From contig JAUIEP010000004.1 in assembly GCA_030428835.1 (NCBI GenBank), positions 16,300 to 80,299 of the forward strand: a stretch of DNA of 64,000 nucleotides, written 5' to 3'. Positions 26,135 through 34,934 of the stretch are shown here, piece after piece; the first letter of the stretch is position 1, and each line of letters begins with the position of its first letter. The notes below the pieces were generated by a model. It saw only the letters and a list, made by a program, of their open reading frames with translations. It was not told where the DNA came from and searched no databases. Both the position numbers and the translations under genes were made by a program. The stretch is from Gammaproteobacteria bacterium. GTDB lineage: Bacteria > Pseudomonadota > Gammaproteobacteria > Pseudomonadales > Halieaceae.

Positions 26135-27181
26135 TTACACGCCCTGTGCGTGCAGGTAGTCGCGCAGGCGCTCGCGCTCCGCGGCGTCGCGGAAAAACTC
26201 GATACTGAACTGCCGGCCGAGCAGCTTGTGCAGGAAGCTGTCGACGCGCGCGGGATCCGCGCGCCACTGCCCGATCTGTGCGAGGCGCGACAGGTCTTCG
26301 TGACACTCCAGCGTGATGTTGTGGTTGGTGGTAAAACCCTCGCCGAAGGTGGCGCAGGGTTTGCCGAGCACCAGGGCCTCCAGAATCACGGTCGAGTTGG
26401 ACGCCACCACGCAACTGCACTTTTCCAGCAGGAGGCGGAGATCCTTGTTGTCGGTGGGCAGTACGATGTTGTCGCCGCCGGCGCGATAGGGCCCGTTGGT
26501 GTCGAGCGGGTGCGGTTTGAAGATGATGCGCCGGTCGGGCAGTTCCGCCTCGATGCGGTCGATGATCGACTGGTTGTCGTCGAAGGGGCAGAGTTCGAAG
26601 GCGGTGTCGCGCTCCAGTTGCATGGGCACGAACACGAAGTCGAAATCGTACTCGCCGGCCTGTTGCGCGTCCTGCTGTGTCCTGAGGTTGATCGAGTCCC
26701 ATTTCACGCGTACGAAATCGTTCGCCCGGAAGTCGTCCCGAAACGCCTGCAGCTCCGCGCGTTGTTCCCCGGTGAGCGGTGTGAGCGGCATGTCGCGGAT
26801 GGAAGAGTGACCGTGTACCCCCTTCGGGTCGAAATACACGTTCTTCGTCTGCGGCATGAAGCCGATCTCGCAGTACAGCCGCCGTTCGGCCGGGATGCTT
26901 GCCGCCGCTTCCTGCAGTTGCGGCCAGAGCCCGTTGGGTATGATCACCTTGCGGTAGCGCGAGAAGTCCCCCCGCGGCGGCACGATGTGCACGGCAATGC
27001 CCAGGTGGCGACGAATATTGAAAATGAAGGGCAGGATAACGGGGTGGTCGATATACATGAAGGCGACGTCGGCCCCGGCCAGGCGCGTGTAGGCAGGCTC
27101 GAGGTAGCGCGCGCGCCAGAACAGCAACTGGTTTCTGAGCTCGGCGGTGAGCAGCTGTCGGCGGAACTTGTCGAAGGCCAT
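26135..27181 (-). CDS. KpsC/KpsS-like capsule glycosyltransferase
   Basis: A 348-residue protein resembling the catalytic part of capsule beta-Kdo transferases (PF05159-like): IIFKPHPLDTN followed by ASNSTVILEALVLGKPCATFGEGF, the S/T-rich and EAL/KP pattern of KpsC/KpsS. These enzymes build the poly-Kdo linker that joins ABC-exported capsules to a lipid. Similarity is at motif level only, and a different linker sugar is possible. It is convergent with the GT4 gene and divergent from the TagD-like gene, with a shared 138-base upstream gap. Confidence 0.7.
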   Translation of the reverse strand: MAFDKFRRQLLTAELRNQLLFWRARYLEPAYTRLAGADVAFMYIDHPVILPFIFNIRRHLGIAVHIVPPRGDFSRYRKVIIPNGLWPQLQEAAASIPAERRLYCEIGFMPQTKNVYFDPKGVHGHSSIRDMPLTPLTGEQRAELQAFRDDFRANDFVRVKWDSINLRTQQDAQQAGEYDFDFVFVPMQLERDTAFELCPFDDNQSIIDRIEAELPDRRIIFKPHPLDTNGPYRAGGDNIVLPTDNKDLRLLLEKCSCVVASNSTVILEALVLGKPCATFGEGFTTNHNITLECHEDLSRLAQIGQWRADPARVDSFLHKLLGRQFSIEFFRDAAERERLRDYLHAQGV

Positions 27182-27319
27182 CGGCAGGCGCGTCCAGTGT
27201 GTCGTTTGCCCCGGGTCGCCGCGAGAAAGTCGGCCATAATCACGCGGCTGCGGCAGGCTTTAACGGCGTTACGATGATATCCTACCGCCACGCCACAGGG
27301 GAACCGGTGACCAGGGGAC
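27182..27319. promoter_or_regulatory. Divergent region between KpsC-like gene and tagD
   Basis: A 138-base gap between divergent genes. A GGGGAC precedes the plus-strand ATG at 27320 and an AT-richer stretch with TTTAACGGCGTTACGATGATATCC lies upstream of it. Promoters for both directions are expected here, but I could not assign a hexamer pair with confidence. Confidence 0.3.
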
Positions 27320-27712
27320 ATGAGTACAACAGTAATCACCTTCGGCACGTTCGACGTGTTTCACGTCGGGCACCTGCGCATCCTCGAACGCGCGCGCGCC
27401 AGCGGCGATCGCCTGGTGGTCGGCGTATCAACCGACCAGCTCAACATCGCCAAGAAAGGGCGGCCCCCTGTGTATACCCAGGATGAGCGCGCCGAGATCG
27501 TGCGCGCGCTGCGCTGCGTCGACAAGGTGTTCTTCGAGGAGTCGCTGGAACAGAAAGCCGATTACATCCGCGATTACAGCGCGGATATCCTGGTCATGGG
27601 CGACGACTGGGCGGGCAGGTTTGACGACCTGTCCGCGTTGTGCGAGATCATCTACCTGACGCGCACGCCGGCGATCTCGACCACGGAAGTCATCGAGAAG
27701 ATCCGCCTGTAG
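27320..27712 (+). CDS. tagD: Glycerol-3-phosphate cytidylyltransferase-like (TagD/TarD)
   Basis: A small 130-residue nucleotidyltransferase of the TagD family, activating glycerol 3-phosphate with CTP to CDP-glycerol. The catalytic HxGH appears as H15VGH18 in TFDVFHVGHLR, and the C-terminal RTxGISTT appears as RTPAISTT. The length fits the Bacillus enzyme (about 129). A glycerophosphotransferase gene 22 bases downstream on the opposite strand supplies the matching consumer of CDP-glycerol. Close relatives use other substrates (for example FMN or ribitol-type donors), so the name is a strong inference from motif and neighbour. Confidence 0.85.
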   Translation: MSTTVITFGTFDVFHVGHLRILERARASGDRLVVGVSTDQLNIAKKGRPPVYTQDERAEIVRALRCVDKVFFEESLEQKADYIRDYSADILVMGDDWAGRFDDLSALCEIIYLTRTPAISTTEVIEKIRL

Positions 27713-27733
27713 CGCTGCCCCCGGCGCGTGCGA

Positions 27734-28894
27734 TCAGCCGCGCATCTCCCCGAGCCTGCGCCACTGGCGCCAGGCCGCCTGGCCGTCGATGTTCCTGCCG
27801 TAGGCCGCCTCGGTAATGCGCTTGTGGGTGCCGGCCTGGCTTGCGGTATAGCCGGCGGGGTCGTCCAGTATGGCGGCGAGCTGGCCGCACAGTTCTTCCA
27901 TCGTCGCGGCGATGTAGCCGTAGCGGTACTCGGGACCCAGCGAGAAGCCGTTGGCGAAAGGCGGCTCGACCTCCAGGAAAATCGCGGGGCGATCGAGCGC
28001 CAGGTAGTCAAAGGAGATCGACGACCAGTCGCAGATCAGCACGTCGGTCTCCTGCAAGAGGCTCTCCGCGTCCGGGAAATCCTTCATCGAGCAGTAGCGC
28101 ACGTTGTCGTAGTCCCGCGCGCTGATCGTGGCGTTGAGGTGACTGCGCACGACCAGCAGGACATTGCGCGCCGCGCACACCGCGTTGAGCGCGGCCAGGA
28201 ACGCGTCCTGTGACTGGCCGAAGGGAAACAGGTCGCGGCCGGAGTCCTCCTGCTTCCAGGTCGGTGCGTACAGCGCGATGCGCACGTCGTCCGGGAGCGC
28301 GAGCTGGCGCCGCAGGCTGGGGTTGGCGGGGTCGCCGCGAAAAAGCTTGTCGACCCGCGCATAGCCGAGGTCGCGCACGATCGCCGCGGGAAAACCGAAC
28401 TGCTCGACATACACTTCCTCGAGCAGCGGTGAGGACACCCATACCTCGTCGTAGCGGTGCTGCACGCGGAAGTAGTCCGGCGTGAAACCCTTGTACGGGA
28501 TGCCGTGCCAGACATCGATGAAGCGTATGCCCGTGCGGCCCACCATGACCGACATGGCGTGCAGCCCGTGGTCGGTGATCACGGCGAAACTGGTGCCCAC
28601 CCGCAGCATATCCCCCAGGCTCCCGCAGCGCAGCACCTGCACGCCCTCGGCCTCGAGGATGTCGCTGTACTGCGGGTCCAGCGACAGGAAGTAGCAGTCG
28701 TAGTCGTCGCTGAAGTGACGCTGCCACTCCTCGTACAGCGCTTTCAGGTTGCCGGACAGCTGGTGGCCGTAGAGTATGACCCGCGGCTTCGCGGGCGTCG
28801 GCGCCACGAGCCGGTAGGCCATGGCCACCAGGCTGTAGATACCCTGGCGCAGCAGCAGCCACCAGTGGCGGGGGTTGCGCTTGTCGATCTTCAC
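27734..28894 (-). CDS. CDP-glycerol glycerophosphotransferase family protein (TagB/TagF-like)
   Basis: The 386-residue protein belongs to the PF04464 family, which transfers glycerol phosphate (or related polyols) from CDP-activated donors onto a polymer. Motifs include FIDVWHGIPYKGF, ALYAPTWKQED, DVLICDWSSISFDYLALDRP and the opening VILYGHQLSGN. It is close to TagB length, much shorter than TagF, so it could act as a primase or as a single-domain polymerase. GTG 28894 overlaps the stop of the upstream GT4 gene (GTGA). A Gram-negative host with such an enzyme suggests a teichoic-acid-like capsule or O-antigen. Confidence 0.88.
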   Translation of the reverse strand: MKIDKRNPRHWWLLLRQGIYSLVAMAYRLVAPTPAKPRVILYGHQLSGNLKALYEEWQRHFSDDYDCYFLSLDPQYSDILEAEGVQVLRCGSLGDMLRVGTSFAVITDHGLHAMSVMVGRTGIRFIDVWHGIPYKGFTPDYFRVQHRYDEVWVSSPLLEEVYVEQFGFPAAIVRDLGYARVDKLFRGDPANPSLRRQLALPDDVRIALYAPTWKQEDSGRDLFPFGQSQDAFLAALNAVCAARNVLLVVRSHLNATISARDYDNVRYCSMKDFPDAESLLQETDVLICDWSSISFDYLALDRPAIFLEVEPPFANGFSLGPEYRYGYIAATMEELCGQLAAILDDPAGYTASQAGTHKRITEAAYGRNIDGQAAWRQWRRLGEMRG

Positions 28895-30111
28895 GTGCCG
28901 GGCTCCCTGGCCGGTTGTTGCCGCGCGAGGATGTCATTGAACACCGCGAGGAACTTGCCGCTGATGACGCGCCAGTCGTACTGCGCCTGCACATGCCGCC
29001 TGCCGCCGGCGCCCAGTTCGGCGCACAGTGCCGGGTCGGTGTAGAGCCGCAGCAGCGCCTCGGCCAGTGCCTCGGGCGATTTCTGCGGTACCAGCAGGCC
29101 GGTTTGGCCGTCGATAATAATGTCCCTCGCGCCGGGGTAGTCGGAGACCACCGCGGCACAGCCGCAGGCCAGCGCTTCCATGATGGCGACCGGCGTGCCC
29201 TCCTGGTCGCCGCTGTCGGTCACGATGGAGGGGAACACGGTGACCGCCGCGCGCTGCAGGTAGCCCGGCACCTCGTGGTTGGCGACCGCGCCCGCGAAGT
29301 CCACGGCGCCGTCGATGCCCAGCGCGTGAGCGCGGGACCGCAGTTCGGCGGCCAGTGGCCCGTCGCCCACGATTGTCAGTCGCGCGCCGGGCTGCGCGGC
29401 GAGTACCGCGGGCAGCGCCTCGATCAGGTACTCGATGCCCTTCTTGTCCACGAGGCGGCCGACGAACACGATGCCGGAGCGCCGCACGTCCGCCGCCGGT
29501 GGCTGGAAGACGCCCTCGGTGTCGACGCCCATGGGTATGGTGTGGATGCTCTCCCGGGGCAACAAGGCGAGGTCCGCTGCCTTGTCGCGCATCGCGCTGC
29601 TGACCACGGTCAGGCCCTGGCAGCGCCGCGTGACCCAGCGCTTGAGCGAGGAGAGCACGCGACCGCGCAGTGCGAACAGGTCGCCGCCGTGGGAGGTGAG
29701 CACAACGGGTGGCCGCAGCCCGAACAACCGCGCGAGCGCGGCGCAGAAGCCCTGCGGAATGATCCAGTGGGCGTGCACGATGTCGAACCCGTGGGCGCGC
29801 GACAGGCGCAGTATCGCCAGTAGCTGGGCCAGCAGGAACCCCGGTACCAGCAACAAGCGCAGCGGTTGCGCGCGCAGGTTCGGCAGGATGCCGCCGCCGT
29901 AGGCCAGTGTCTCCAGGGCTTCCGGCGCGTAGCGGAAGCGATGCACCGGTATGCCTTCCAGCACCTGGGCCACCTGTGCGCCGGGCGCGTGCGGTGCCAG
30001 CACGTGGACCTCGTGATCCTGTGCGAGGTAGCGGCAGAGATTGTCGACGAAGCGCGGCTCGGTGTCGCCGGCCCAGCGGGAATAGGTGGAGGTCAGGACC
30101 AGGATCTTCAC
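28891..30111 (-). CDS. GT4 glycosyltransferase
   Basis: A 406-residue GT4 enzyme. Family motifs seen are VGRLVDKKGIEYLIEALP, PGYLQRAAVTVFPS and the donor-site GTPVAIMEALACGCAAVVSD. GTG 30111 is preferred as start because the sequence there (KILVLTSTYSRWAGDTEPRF) is a classical GT4 N-terminus; the frame continues open to 30162. Its stop overlaps the glycerophosphotransferase start, so the two are expressed together. It is likely to assemble part of the polymer backbone or its linker. Confidence 0.88.
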   Translation of the reverse strand: MKILVLTSTYSRWAGDTEPRFVDNLCRYLAQDHEVHVLAPHAPGAQVAQVLEGIPVHRFRYAPEALETLAYGGGILPNLRAQPLRLLLVPGFLLAQLLAILRLSRAHGFDIVHAHWIIPQGFCAALARLFGLRPPVVLTSHGGDLFALRGRVLSSLKRWVTRRCQGLTVVSSAMRDKAADLALLPRESIHTIPMGVDTEGVFQPPAADVRRSGIVFVGRLVDKKGIEYLIEALPAVLAAQPGARLTIVGDGPLAAELRSRAHALGIDGAVDFAGAVANHEVPGYLQRAAVTVFPSIVTDSGDQEGTPVAIMEALACGCAAVVSDYPGARDIIIDGQTGLLVPQKSPEALAEALLRLYTDPALCAELGAGGRRHVQAQYDWRVISGKFLAVFNDILARQQPAREPGT

Positions 30112-30243
30112 CGCGCCACGTGCTCCGGGCGCAATCCCGCGGCCGGCGCGCTCCTCACCCAACGATCCTTCACGCTATCCCCAGTCCCACTGTTCTTTTT
30201 CTAGAATATGCGGCGCGGTTGCCCGCACCGGTTGCCCGCGTCG

Positions 30244-32175
30244 TCAGTTCGGCAGTTCGACTGACTCCGTCATGTCCACGAGATGCGCGATGCCGTGCCG
30301 GACCATTGCCGTCTTGATCCGTTCGCGCAGGCTGTCGGCGTCGAGGCCGCACCAGGTAAGCTGGTCCGCGTGGGAGCCGTGCTCGATAAACTCATCCGGC
30401 AGGCCGAGATTGAGCAGCGGCCGGGTAATGCCCGCACTGGCGAGGAATTCATTGACCCCCGCACCGGCGCCGCCCGCGACCGCGTTTTCCTCCAGTGTCA
30501 CCAGCAGTTCGTGGTGTTGCGCCACGTCGAGCAGCAGGCGCTCGTCCAGTGGTTTCACCCAGCGCATGTCGACCACCGTACAGCCGAGCGCGTCGGCGGC
30601 CTGCATCGCCTGCGGCAACAGCGTACCGAAATTGAGCAGCGCCACCTGCCGACCCTCGCGCACCGTGACCGCGCGGCCGATCTCGAGCTGGCTCATCGCC
30701 GTCTCGATCGCGACGCCGGGGCCCGTGCCGCGGGGGTAGCGCACCGCGGCGGGACCGGTGTGCTGGAACGCCGTGTACAGCATCTGCCGGCACTCGTTCT
30801 CGTCGGAGGGCGCGCCGATGACCATGTTGGGCACACAGCGCAGGTAGGTGAGGTCGAAGGCGCCGTGGTGGGTCGGGCCGTCCTGCCCGACGAGCCCTGC
30901 GCGGTCGATGCCGAAGGTCACGTCGAGGGACTGCAGGGCGATATCGTGGATCAGCTGGTCGTAGCCGCGTTGCAGGAAGGTGGAATAGATCGCCACCACC
31001 GGCTTGAGGCCGTCGCACGCCATGCCCGCGGCCAGGGTCAGCGAGTGCTGTTCGGCGATGGCGACGTCGTAGTAGCGGTCGGGAAAGCGCGCGGCGAACT
31101 CCACCATACCCGAGCCCTCGCACATCGCGGGGGTGATGCCTATCAGCCGGTTGTCGCGCTCGGCCATGTCGCACAGCCAGCGGCCGAACACGTCCTGGTA
31201 CTTGGGCCGGGCGGGCGTCTTCACGACCTGCGGTCCCTTGGGCTTGTCCTCGATCTTGTTGATTGCGTGGTAGCCGACCGGGTCTTCCTCCGCCGGCGCG
31301 AAGCCCTTGCCCTTTACGGTGCGGATGTGCAGGAACTGCGGTCCCTCGAGATCCTTCATATTGTCCAGGGTCTGCACGAGCCCCGGCAGGTCGTGGCCAT
31401 CGAGCGGGCCGATGTAGTGGAAGCCGAGTTCCTCGAACATGGTGCCCGGCGCCACCATGCCCTTCATGTGTTCCTCCGTGCGCTTGGCCAGCTCCCACGC
31501 CGGGCGGATCTTCTCCAGCACGCGCTTGGAACCCTTGCGCATGGCGATGTAGGTCTTGCTCGCCCAGATCTTGGCGAAATAGGTGGCCAGCCCGCCCTTG
31601 TTGTGCCCGATGGACATCTGGTTGTCGTTGAGGATGACCAGCATGTTGGGGCGTTCGTGGCCCGCGTGCGCCAGGGCCTCGAAAGCCATGCCGCCGGTGA
31701 TCGCGCCGTCGCCGATCACCGCGATGACCTTGCGCTCGATGCCCTGCTGGCGGGCCGCCAGCGCCATGCCCATGGCGGCGGAGATGCTGGTCGACGAGTG
31801 GCCGACGCCAAACGTGTCGTACTCGCTCTCGGCGCGTTTCGGGAAGCCCGCGAGCCCACCGGCCTGGCGCATGCTGTGCATCTGCTCCATGCGCCCCGTG
31901 AGGATCTTGTGCGGGTAGGTCTGGTGGCCCACATCCCACACGATGCGATCGAAGGGCAGGTTGTAGACGTGGTGCAGCGCGACGGTGAGTTCCACCACAC
32001 CCAGCCCGGCGCCGAAGTGGCCGCCCGTCTTGCCCACGCTGTACAACAGGTAGGCGCGCAGCTCGTCGGCGAGCCGGTTCAGTTGCGCCGTGTCCAGTTC
32101 GCCTACGCTGGCGCCCTGTTCAACCTGCCGCAGTAACGGGGTATCCGGGGGCGATACCGGGATATCGGAATACAT
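30244..32175 (-). CDS. dxs: 1-deoxy-D-xylulose-5-phosphate synthase
   Basis: Thiamine-diphosphate enzyme condensing pyruvate and glyceraldehyde 3-phosphate, the first step of the MEP isoprenoid pathway. At 643 residues it is full length. Motifs: the ThDP site [19 protein letters not shown] with the NDNQMSI that follows, and [18 protein letters not shown] in the central domain. In Pseudomonas-like genomes dxs follows ispA directly; here it is separated from ispA by the polysaccharide cluster. It lies 24 bases downstream of the SGNH-like gene on the same strand. Confidence 0.97.
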   Translation of the reverse strand: MYSDIPVSPPDTPLLRQVEQGASVGELDTAQLNRLADELRAYLLYSVGKTGGHFGAGLGVVELTVALHHVYNLPFDRIVWDVGHQTYPHKILTGRMEQMHSMRQAGGLAGFPKRAESEYDTFGVGHSSTSISAAMGMALAARQQGIERKVIAVIGDGAITGGMAFEALAHAGHERPNMLVILNDNQMSIGHNKGGLATYFAKIWASKTYIAMRKGSKRVLEKIRPAWELAKRTEEHMKGMVAPGTMFEELGFHYIGPLDGHDLPGLVQTLDNMKDLEGPQFLHIRTVKGKGFAPAEEDPVGYHAINKIEDKPKGPQVVKTPARPKYQDVFGRWLCDMAERDNRLIGITPAMCEGSGMVEFAARFPDRYYDVAIAEQHSLTLAAGMACDGLKPVVAIYSTFLQRGYDQLIHDIALQSLDVTFGIDRAGLVGQDGPTHHGAFDLTYLRCVPNMVIGAPSDENECRQMLYTAFQHTGPAAVRYPRGTGPGVAIETAMSQLEIGRAVTVREGRQVALLNFGTLLPQAMQAADALGCTVVDMRWVKPLDERLLLDVAQHHELLVTLEENAVAGGAGAGVNEFLASAGITRPLLNLGLPDEFIEHGSHADQLTWCGLDADSLRERIKTAMVRHGIAHLVDMTESVELPN

Positions 32176-32199
32176 CCGCGCATTCTATCCCATCTTTGG

Positions 32200-32949
32200 T
32201 CAAAATGTGCCCGGGCCGGCGGCCTGTTCCAGCCGGCCCGGTTCGTGCTCCAGCGCCTCCTGCAGCAGCACTGCCAGGCGCAGGTAGCCGTGCTCGTTCA
32301 GGTTGATTCCGTCGGCCCGGAAGTAGCGCGCCCGGGGGGTTCCCGCCGGGTCCGCCAGCAGCCGGTTGGGCTCGATGACCTTCACGTGCTCTTCGCCCTG
32401 CGCCCAGTCGGACAGCAGCCTGGAGGCCTCCTCGATGGTGGCGAAGTCCTGTGGCCTGGCAGGGGACTTGATCGGCGCGAAGATATAAAAGCACTGGGTG
32501 ACCCCGTGCTCGGCGTCCAGCGCCACGAGGTCCTGCACGGCGCGCAGCAGTTCCTCGGGGGACTTGCTGTCGCGAATAAAGAACTCGCTCTGGCTGAGCA
32601 ACAGGACCACCGCGTGAGGCCGGTAGAAGCCCACGAGTCGCTCGTAGTGATAGCTGATATCCTCGATGATCGCATCGCCCAGCCCGCGCATGAGGACGGG
32701 TTGTGGCGCCAGCACATCGTCGAGCCCGTACCACAGCTTGGCGCGCTGTCCGCCCACGACGACGATGGGATGTTTGGGCAGCTGCACTTTCGCGTCCTGG
32801 GCGGCGTAGGCATCGAGTTCCGGGTTCCAGGCTTCCGGCGAGGCGTCGAGCGTCGCGAGCGTGGCGGTGGAGATCAGGTAGACCACGTGCACCAGCGGCA
32901 GGAGCAGCAGGACAGAGCACAGAATGCGAACGACGCGCCAGGGGAGCAT
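32200..32949 (-). CDS. SGNH-like membrane-anchored protein lacking the usual serine
   Basis: The 249-residue protein has an N-terminal hydrophobic anchor (about 5-30, VVRILCSVLLLLPLVHVVYL). The remainder resembles the SGNH-hydrolase fold: IVVVGGQRAKLW where GDS normally sits, PHAVVLLLSQSEFF in place of the GxND block, and DGINLNEHGYLRLA at the C-terminal DxxH position. The nucleophile serine is a glycine and the block III asparagine is not present, so catalysis looks unlikely, or at least atypical. ATG 32949 is chosen because the membrane anchor starts there; an extension to 33072 is unsupported. Function unknown; it may modify or recognise the surface polymer. Confidence 0.7.
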   Translation of the reverse strand: MLPWRVVRILCSVLLLLPLVHVVYLISTATLATLDASPEAWNPELDAYAAQDAKVQLPKHPIVVVGGQRAKLWYGLDDVLAPQPVLMRGLGDAIIEDISYHYERLVGFYRPHAVVLLLSQSEFFIRDSKSPEELLRAVQDLVALDAEHGVTQCFYIFAPIKSPARPQDFATIEEASRLLSDWAQGEEHVKVIEPNRLLADPAGTPRARYFRADGINLNEHGYLRLAVLLQEALEHEPGRLEQAAGPGTF

Positions 32950-33094
32950 GGACCGGACCGGGAATTGACAGATTGTAAAGTTTGGATGAATTATGCAGTG
33001 CTGGCAACGCGGGGATGCCGGGCTGCTTGTGACACGGTTCGCATCCGTCGTTGAGCGGTGTCCCGCGGCCACCGCGCCGGGGTAGGATGGCCGA

Positions 33095-34294
33095 ATGATT
33101 TATCAACAACACATGCCGCGGGATGAGATGGTGTCCGCGCAGCTTGAGCTGCTGATGCAGAACAGCCGGCTGCCCACCCTCTCCGTGCAACTCGTCGGCG
33201 TCGTGGCCAGCGTGCTCATGTTCTGGCCGTTTATGCAGATTACGACGGTGTTGTTGTCCGCGGCGGCATTCCTCATCCTGTTGCTGGCGCGCTCCCTGCA
33301 CATGAGCACCGCGCTGGTCGAGCGACGTTTCGAGACCCGCCCCGTGCTGCTGTACTGGCAACTGCTGATCGGCGCCGGGATCACGGGGGCGGTGTGGTCC
33401 TACGTCTATATCTACGCGGCGCACTCCATACCGGTGTCGATGCAGTACGCGTTCCTGCTGATCATCGTCATGACAGCCGCCTTCTCGCTGGGTTTTTCGG
33501 TGGTGATCCGCGAGTACTTCCTGGCTTACGTGTTCTGCGCGTTGCTGCCGATCGCCTGGTCGAGTTTCATTCATTACCAGAAGGAACCCTACAACCTGCT
33601 CATCGGCCTGGTGCTGCTCGCCTTCTGCGCCCTGATGGTCTACATCACCGACTGGACCTACCGCACCTTTCGCAACATGATCGCGCTCACCTGGGAGCGC
33701 GAGCACTTTACCCAGGAGCTGGGCGACCTCACGGGTTCCCTGCGCGAGCGCAACCGGCAGCTGCGCGACGCGCGGCGCCAGCTCACCGCGCTGGCCAACG
33801 TCGATGAGCTGACCGGCCTGGGCAACCGGCGGCTGGTGAATTCGGTGCTGCAGAAAGAGATCAACCGCGCGCGGCGCGCGGGCGCCGAACTCTCCCTGAT
33901 CCTCCTGGACGTGGATTACTTCAAGAACTACAACGACACCTATGGCCACCCTGCGGGCGACAACGTGCTGCAGAAGCTAGCGGACATCATGCAGCGCGCC
34001 TCGACCCGTGCCGGCGACCTGGTGGCGCGTTACGGCGGCGAGGAGTTCATCCTGGTGCTGCCCGGCGCCTCGTCCGAATCCGCGATGCGCACCGCTTCGC
34101 GCCTGCAGGACATGATCCTTGAGGAGCGTATTCCCCACGGCACTTCCGAGATCGCGGACCAGATTACGGTCAGCCAGGGCGTGATCACGGTACGCCCCGA
34201 CGGCGCCCAGCAGGCCACGGACCTCATCGCGATGGCCGACGCGGCCCTCTACAAAGCCAAGGACGGAGGCCGTAACACCATCGCGATGCACTAA
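33095..34294 (+). CDS. Membrane-bound GGDEF diguanylate cyclase
   Basis: Makes cyclic di-GMP, a biofilm/motility second messenger. The 399-residue protein has an N-terminal region with about six transmembrane segments (residues about 25-190), a coiled linker (about 205-235) and a GGDEF domain (about 235-395). The active-site signature is GGEEF in RYGGEEFILV, with DVDYFKNYND before it. No PAS or other soluble sensor was recognised. It stands apart as a single plus-strand gene beside the polysaccharide cluster, so a link to surface polymer control is possible but not shown. Confidence 0.93.
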   Translation: MIYQQHMPRDEMVSAQLELLMQNSRLPTLSVQLVGVVASVLMFWPFMQITTVLLSAAAFLILLLARSLHMSTALVERRFETRPVLLYWQLLIGAGITGAVWSYVYIYAAHSIPVSMQYAFLLIIVMTAAFSLGFSVVIREYFLAYVFCALLPIAWSSFIHYQKEPYNLLIGLVLLAFCALMVYITDWTYRTFRNMIALTWEREHFTQELGDLTGSLRERNRQLRDARRQLTALANVDELTGLGNRRLVNSVLQKEINRARRAGAELSLILLDVDYFKNYNDTYGHPAGDNVLQKLADIMQRASTRAGDLVARYGGEEFILVLPGASSESAMRTASRLQDMILEERIPHGTSEIADQITVSQGVITVRPDGAQQATDLIAMADAALYKAKDGGRNTIAMH

Positions 34295-34347
34295 GCCAGT
34301 CATCGCCGCCGCTGGATTTCAACGGCGGCAAATTTAGAGCCTGCCAT

Positions 34348-34387
34348 CGTCGCCCCCGCGCAGGCGGCGGTCCGACGTCTCGGGGCC
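34348..34387 (+). repeat. 41-bp dispersed repeat, copy B
   Basis: Begins CGTCGCCCCCGCGCAGGCGG. It is closely similar to copy C, which is inverted about 240 bases downstream, and more distantly to copy A at 10536. B and C form the outer arms of a large inverted repeat enclosing 34388-34623. Confidence 0.7.
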
Positions 34388-34434
34388 GAGTGTCCTTAGG
34401 TACAGAGCTGGCTGCTAGTCCTTTAGCCCCACCC

Positions 34435-34579
34435 AGGCCCCGACCCGCGATATCTCTTCGCTCGCTGTCGGCGTCGCTCCGCGATTCCCTCAGTCGGTCG
34501 GGAGCCAACAAGTTGTCTCCCTCCACTCCCTCGGCGCCTCCCTGACGGCTACGCGAAGAGATATCCCGGCTCGGGGCCT
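34435..34579. repeat. Inverted repeat element E1 (27-base arms)
   Basis: Arms at 34435-34461 and 34553-34579 match at 25 of 27 positions when one is reverse-complemented (both contain GCGAAGAGATATC). The 91-base interior contains TCCACTCCCTCGGCG, whose reverse complement occurs in element E2 at 34726-34740. Confidence 0.7.
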
Positions 34580-34623
34580 TGCATCGTCATATAGAGATAT
34601 GCCGCACTGTGGGTAAAGTCTCT

Positions 34624-34664
34624 GGGTCCCGAGACGTCGGACCGCCGCTTCCGCGGGGACGACG
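34624..34664 (-). repeat. 41-bp dispersed repeat, copy C
   Basis: On the minus strand it reads CGTCGTCCCCGCGGAAGCGG and continues as in copies A and B. About 35 of 41 bases agree with copy B. It closes the outer inverted repeat. Confidence 0.7.
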
Positions 34665-34690
34665 ATCTTGCTCTATTCACTACCACCAGG

Positions 34691-34820
34691 CGCGCGAGCG
34701 GTCGAATTCCCTGCTGTTCAAAACGCGCCGAGGGAGTGGAGCGAGACCGCAGGGCTCGCGACTGACCGAGGGCAGCCCGGAGGGCCGCGTTTTCAGGCAG
34801 GGAATTCGGCCGCTCGCGGG
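34691..34820. repeat. Inverted repeat element E2
   Basis: Arms at about 34691-34727 and 34786-34820 are imperfect reverse complements sharing GAATTCCCTGC and AAAACGCG. The interior is related to the reverse complement of the E1 interior, with an exact shared 15-mer (CGCCGAGGGAGTGGA). E1 and E2 are probably copies of one mobile or RNA-structured element. Confidence 0.65.
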
Positions 34821-34904
34821 CCGGCAAACGGAGCGCAAGAACCCGCCACGCGTTGGATAGTGACGTAAATGGCCCCGGTAGGGCGACGCGGTGGCGGGGA
34901 AGAT

Positions 34905-34934
34905 CTGGCGAGGCTGCTTTTCCCGCCTCGCCAG
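34905..34934. terminator. 10-bp perfect hairpin downstream of hslR
   Basis: CTGGCGAGGC and GCCTCGCCAG form a perfect 10-bp stem with a ten-base loop. It lies about 75 bases past the hslR stop in the minus direction. No T-run follows on either strand, so termination by an intrinsic mechanism is uncertain. Confidence 0.4.

Noticed and set aside
30283..32136. 617-codon plus-strand open frame over dxs
   Set aside because: Shadow of the dxs gene; the minus strand has the full-length family match.
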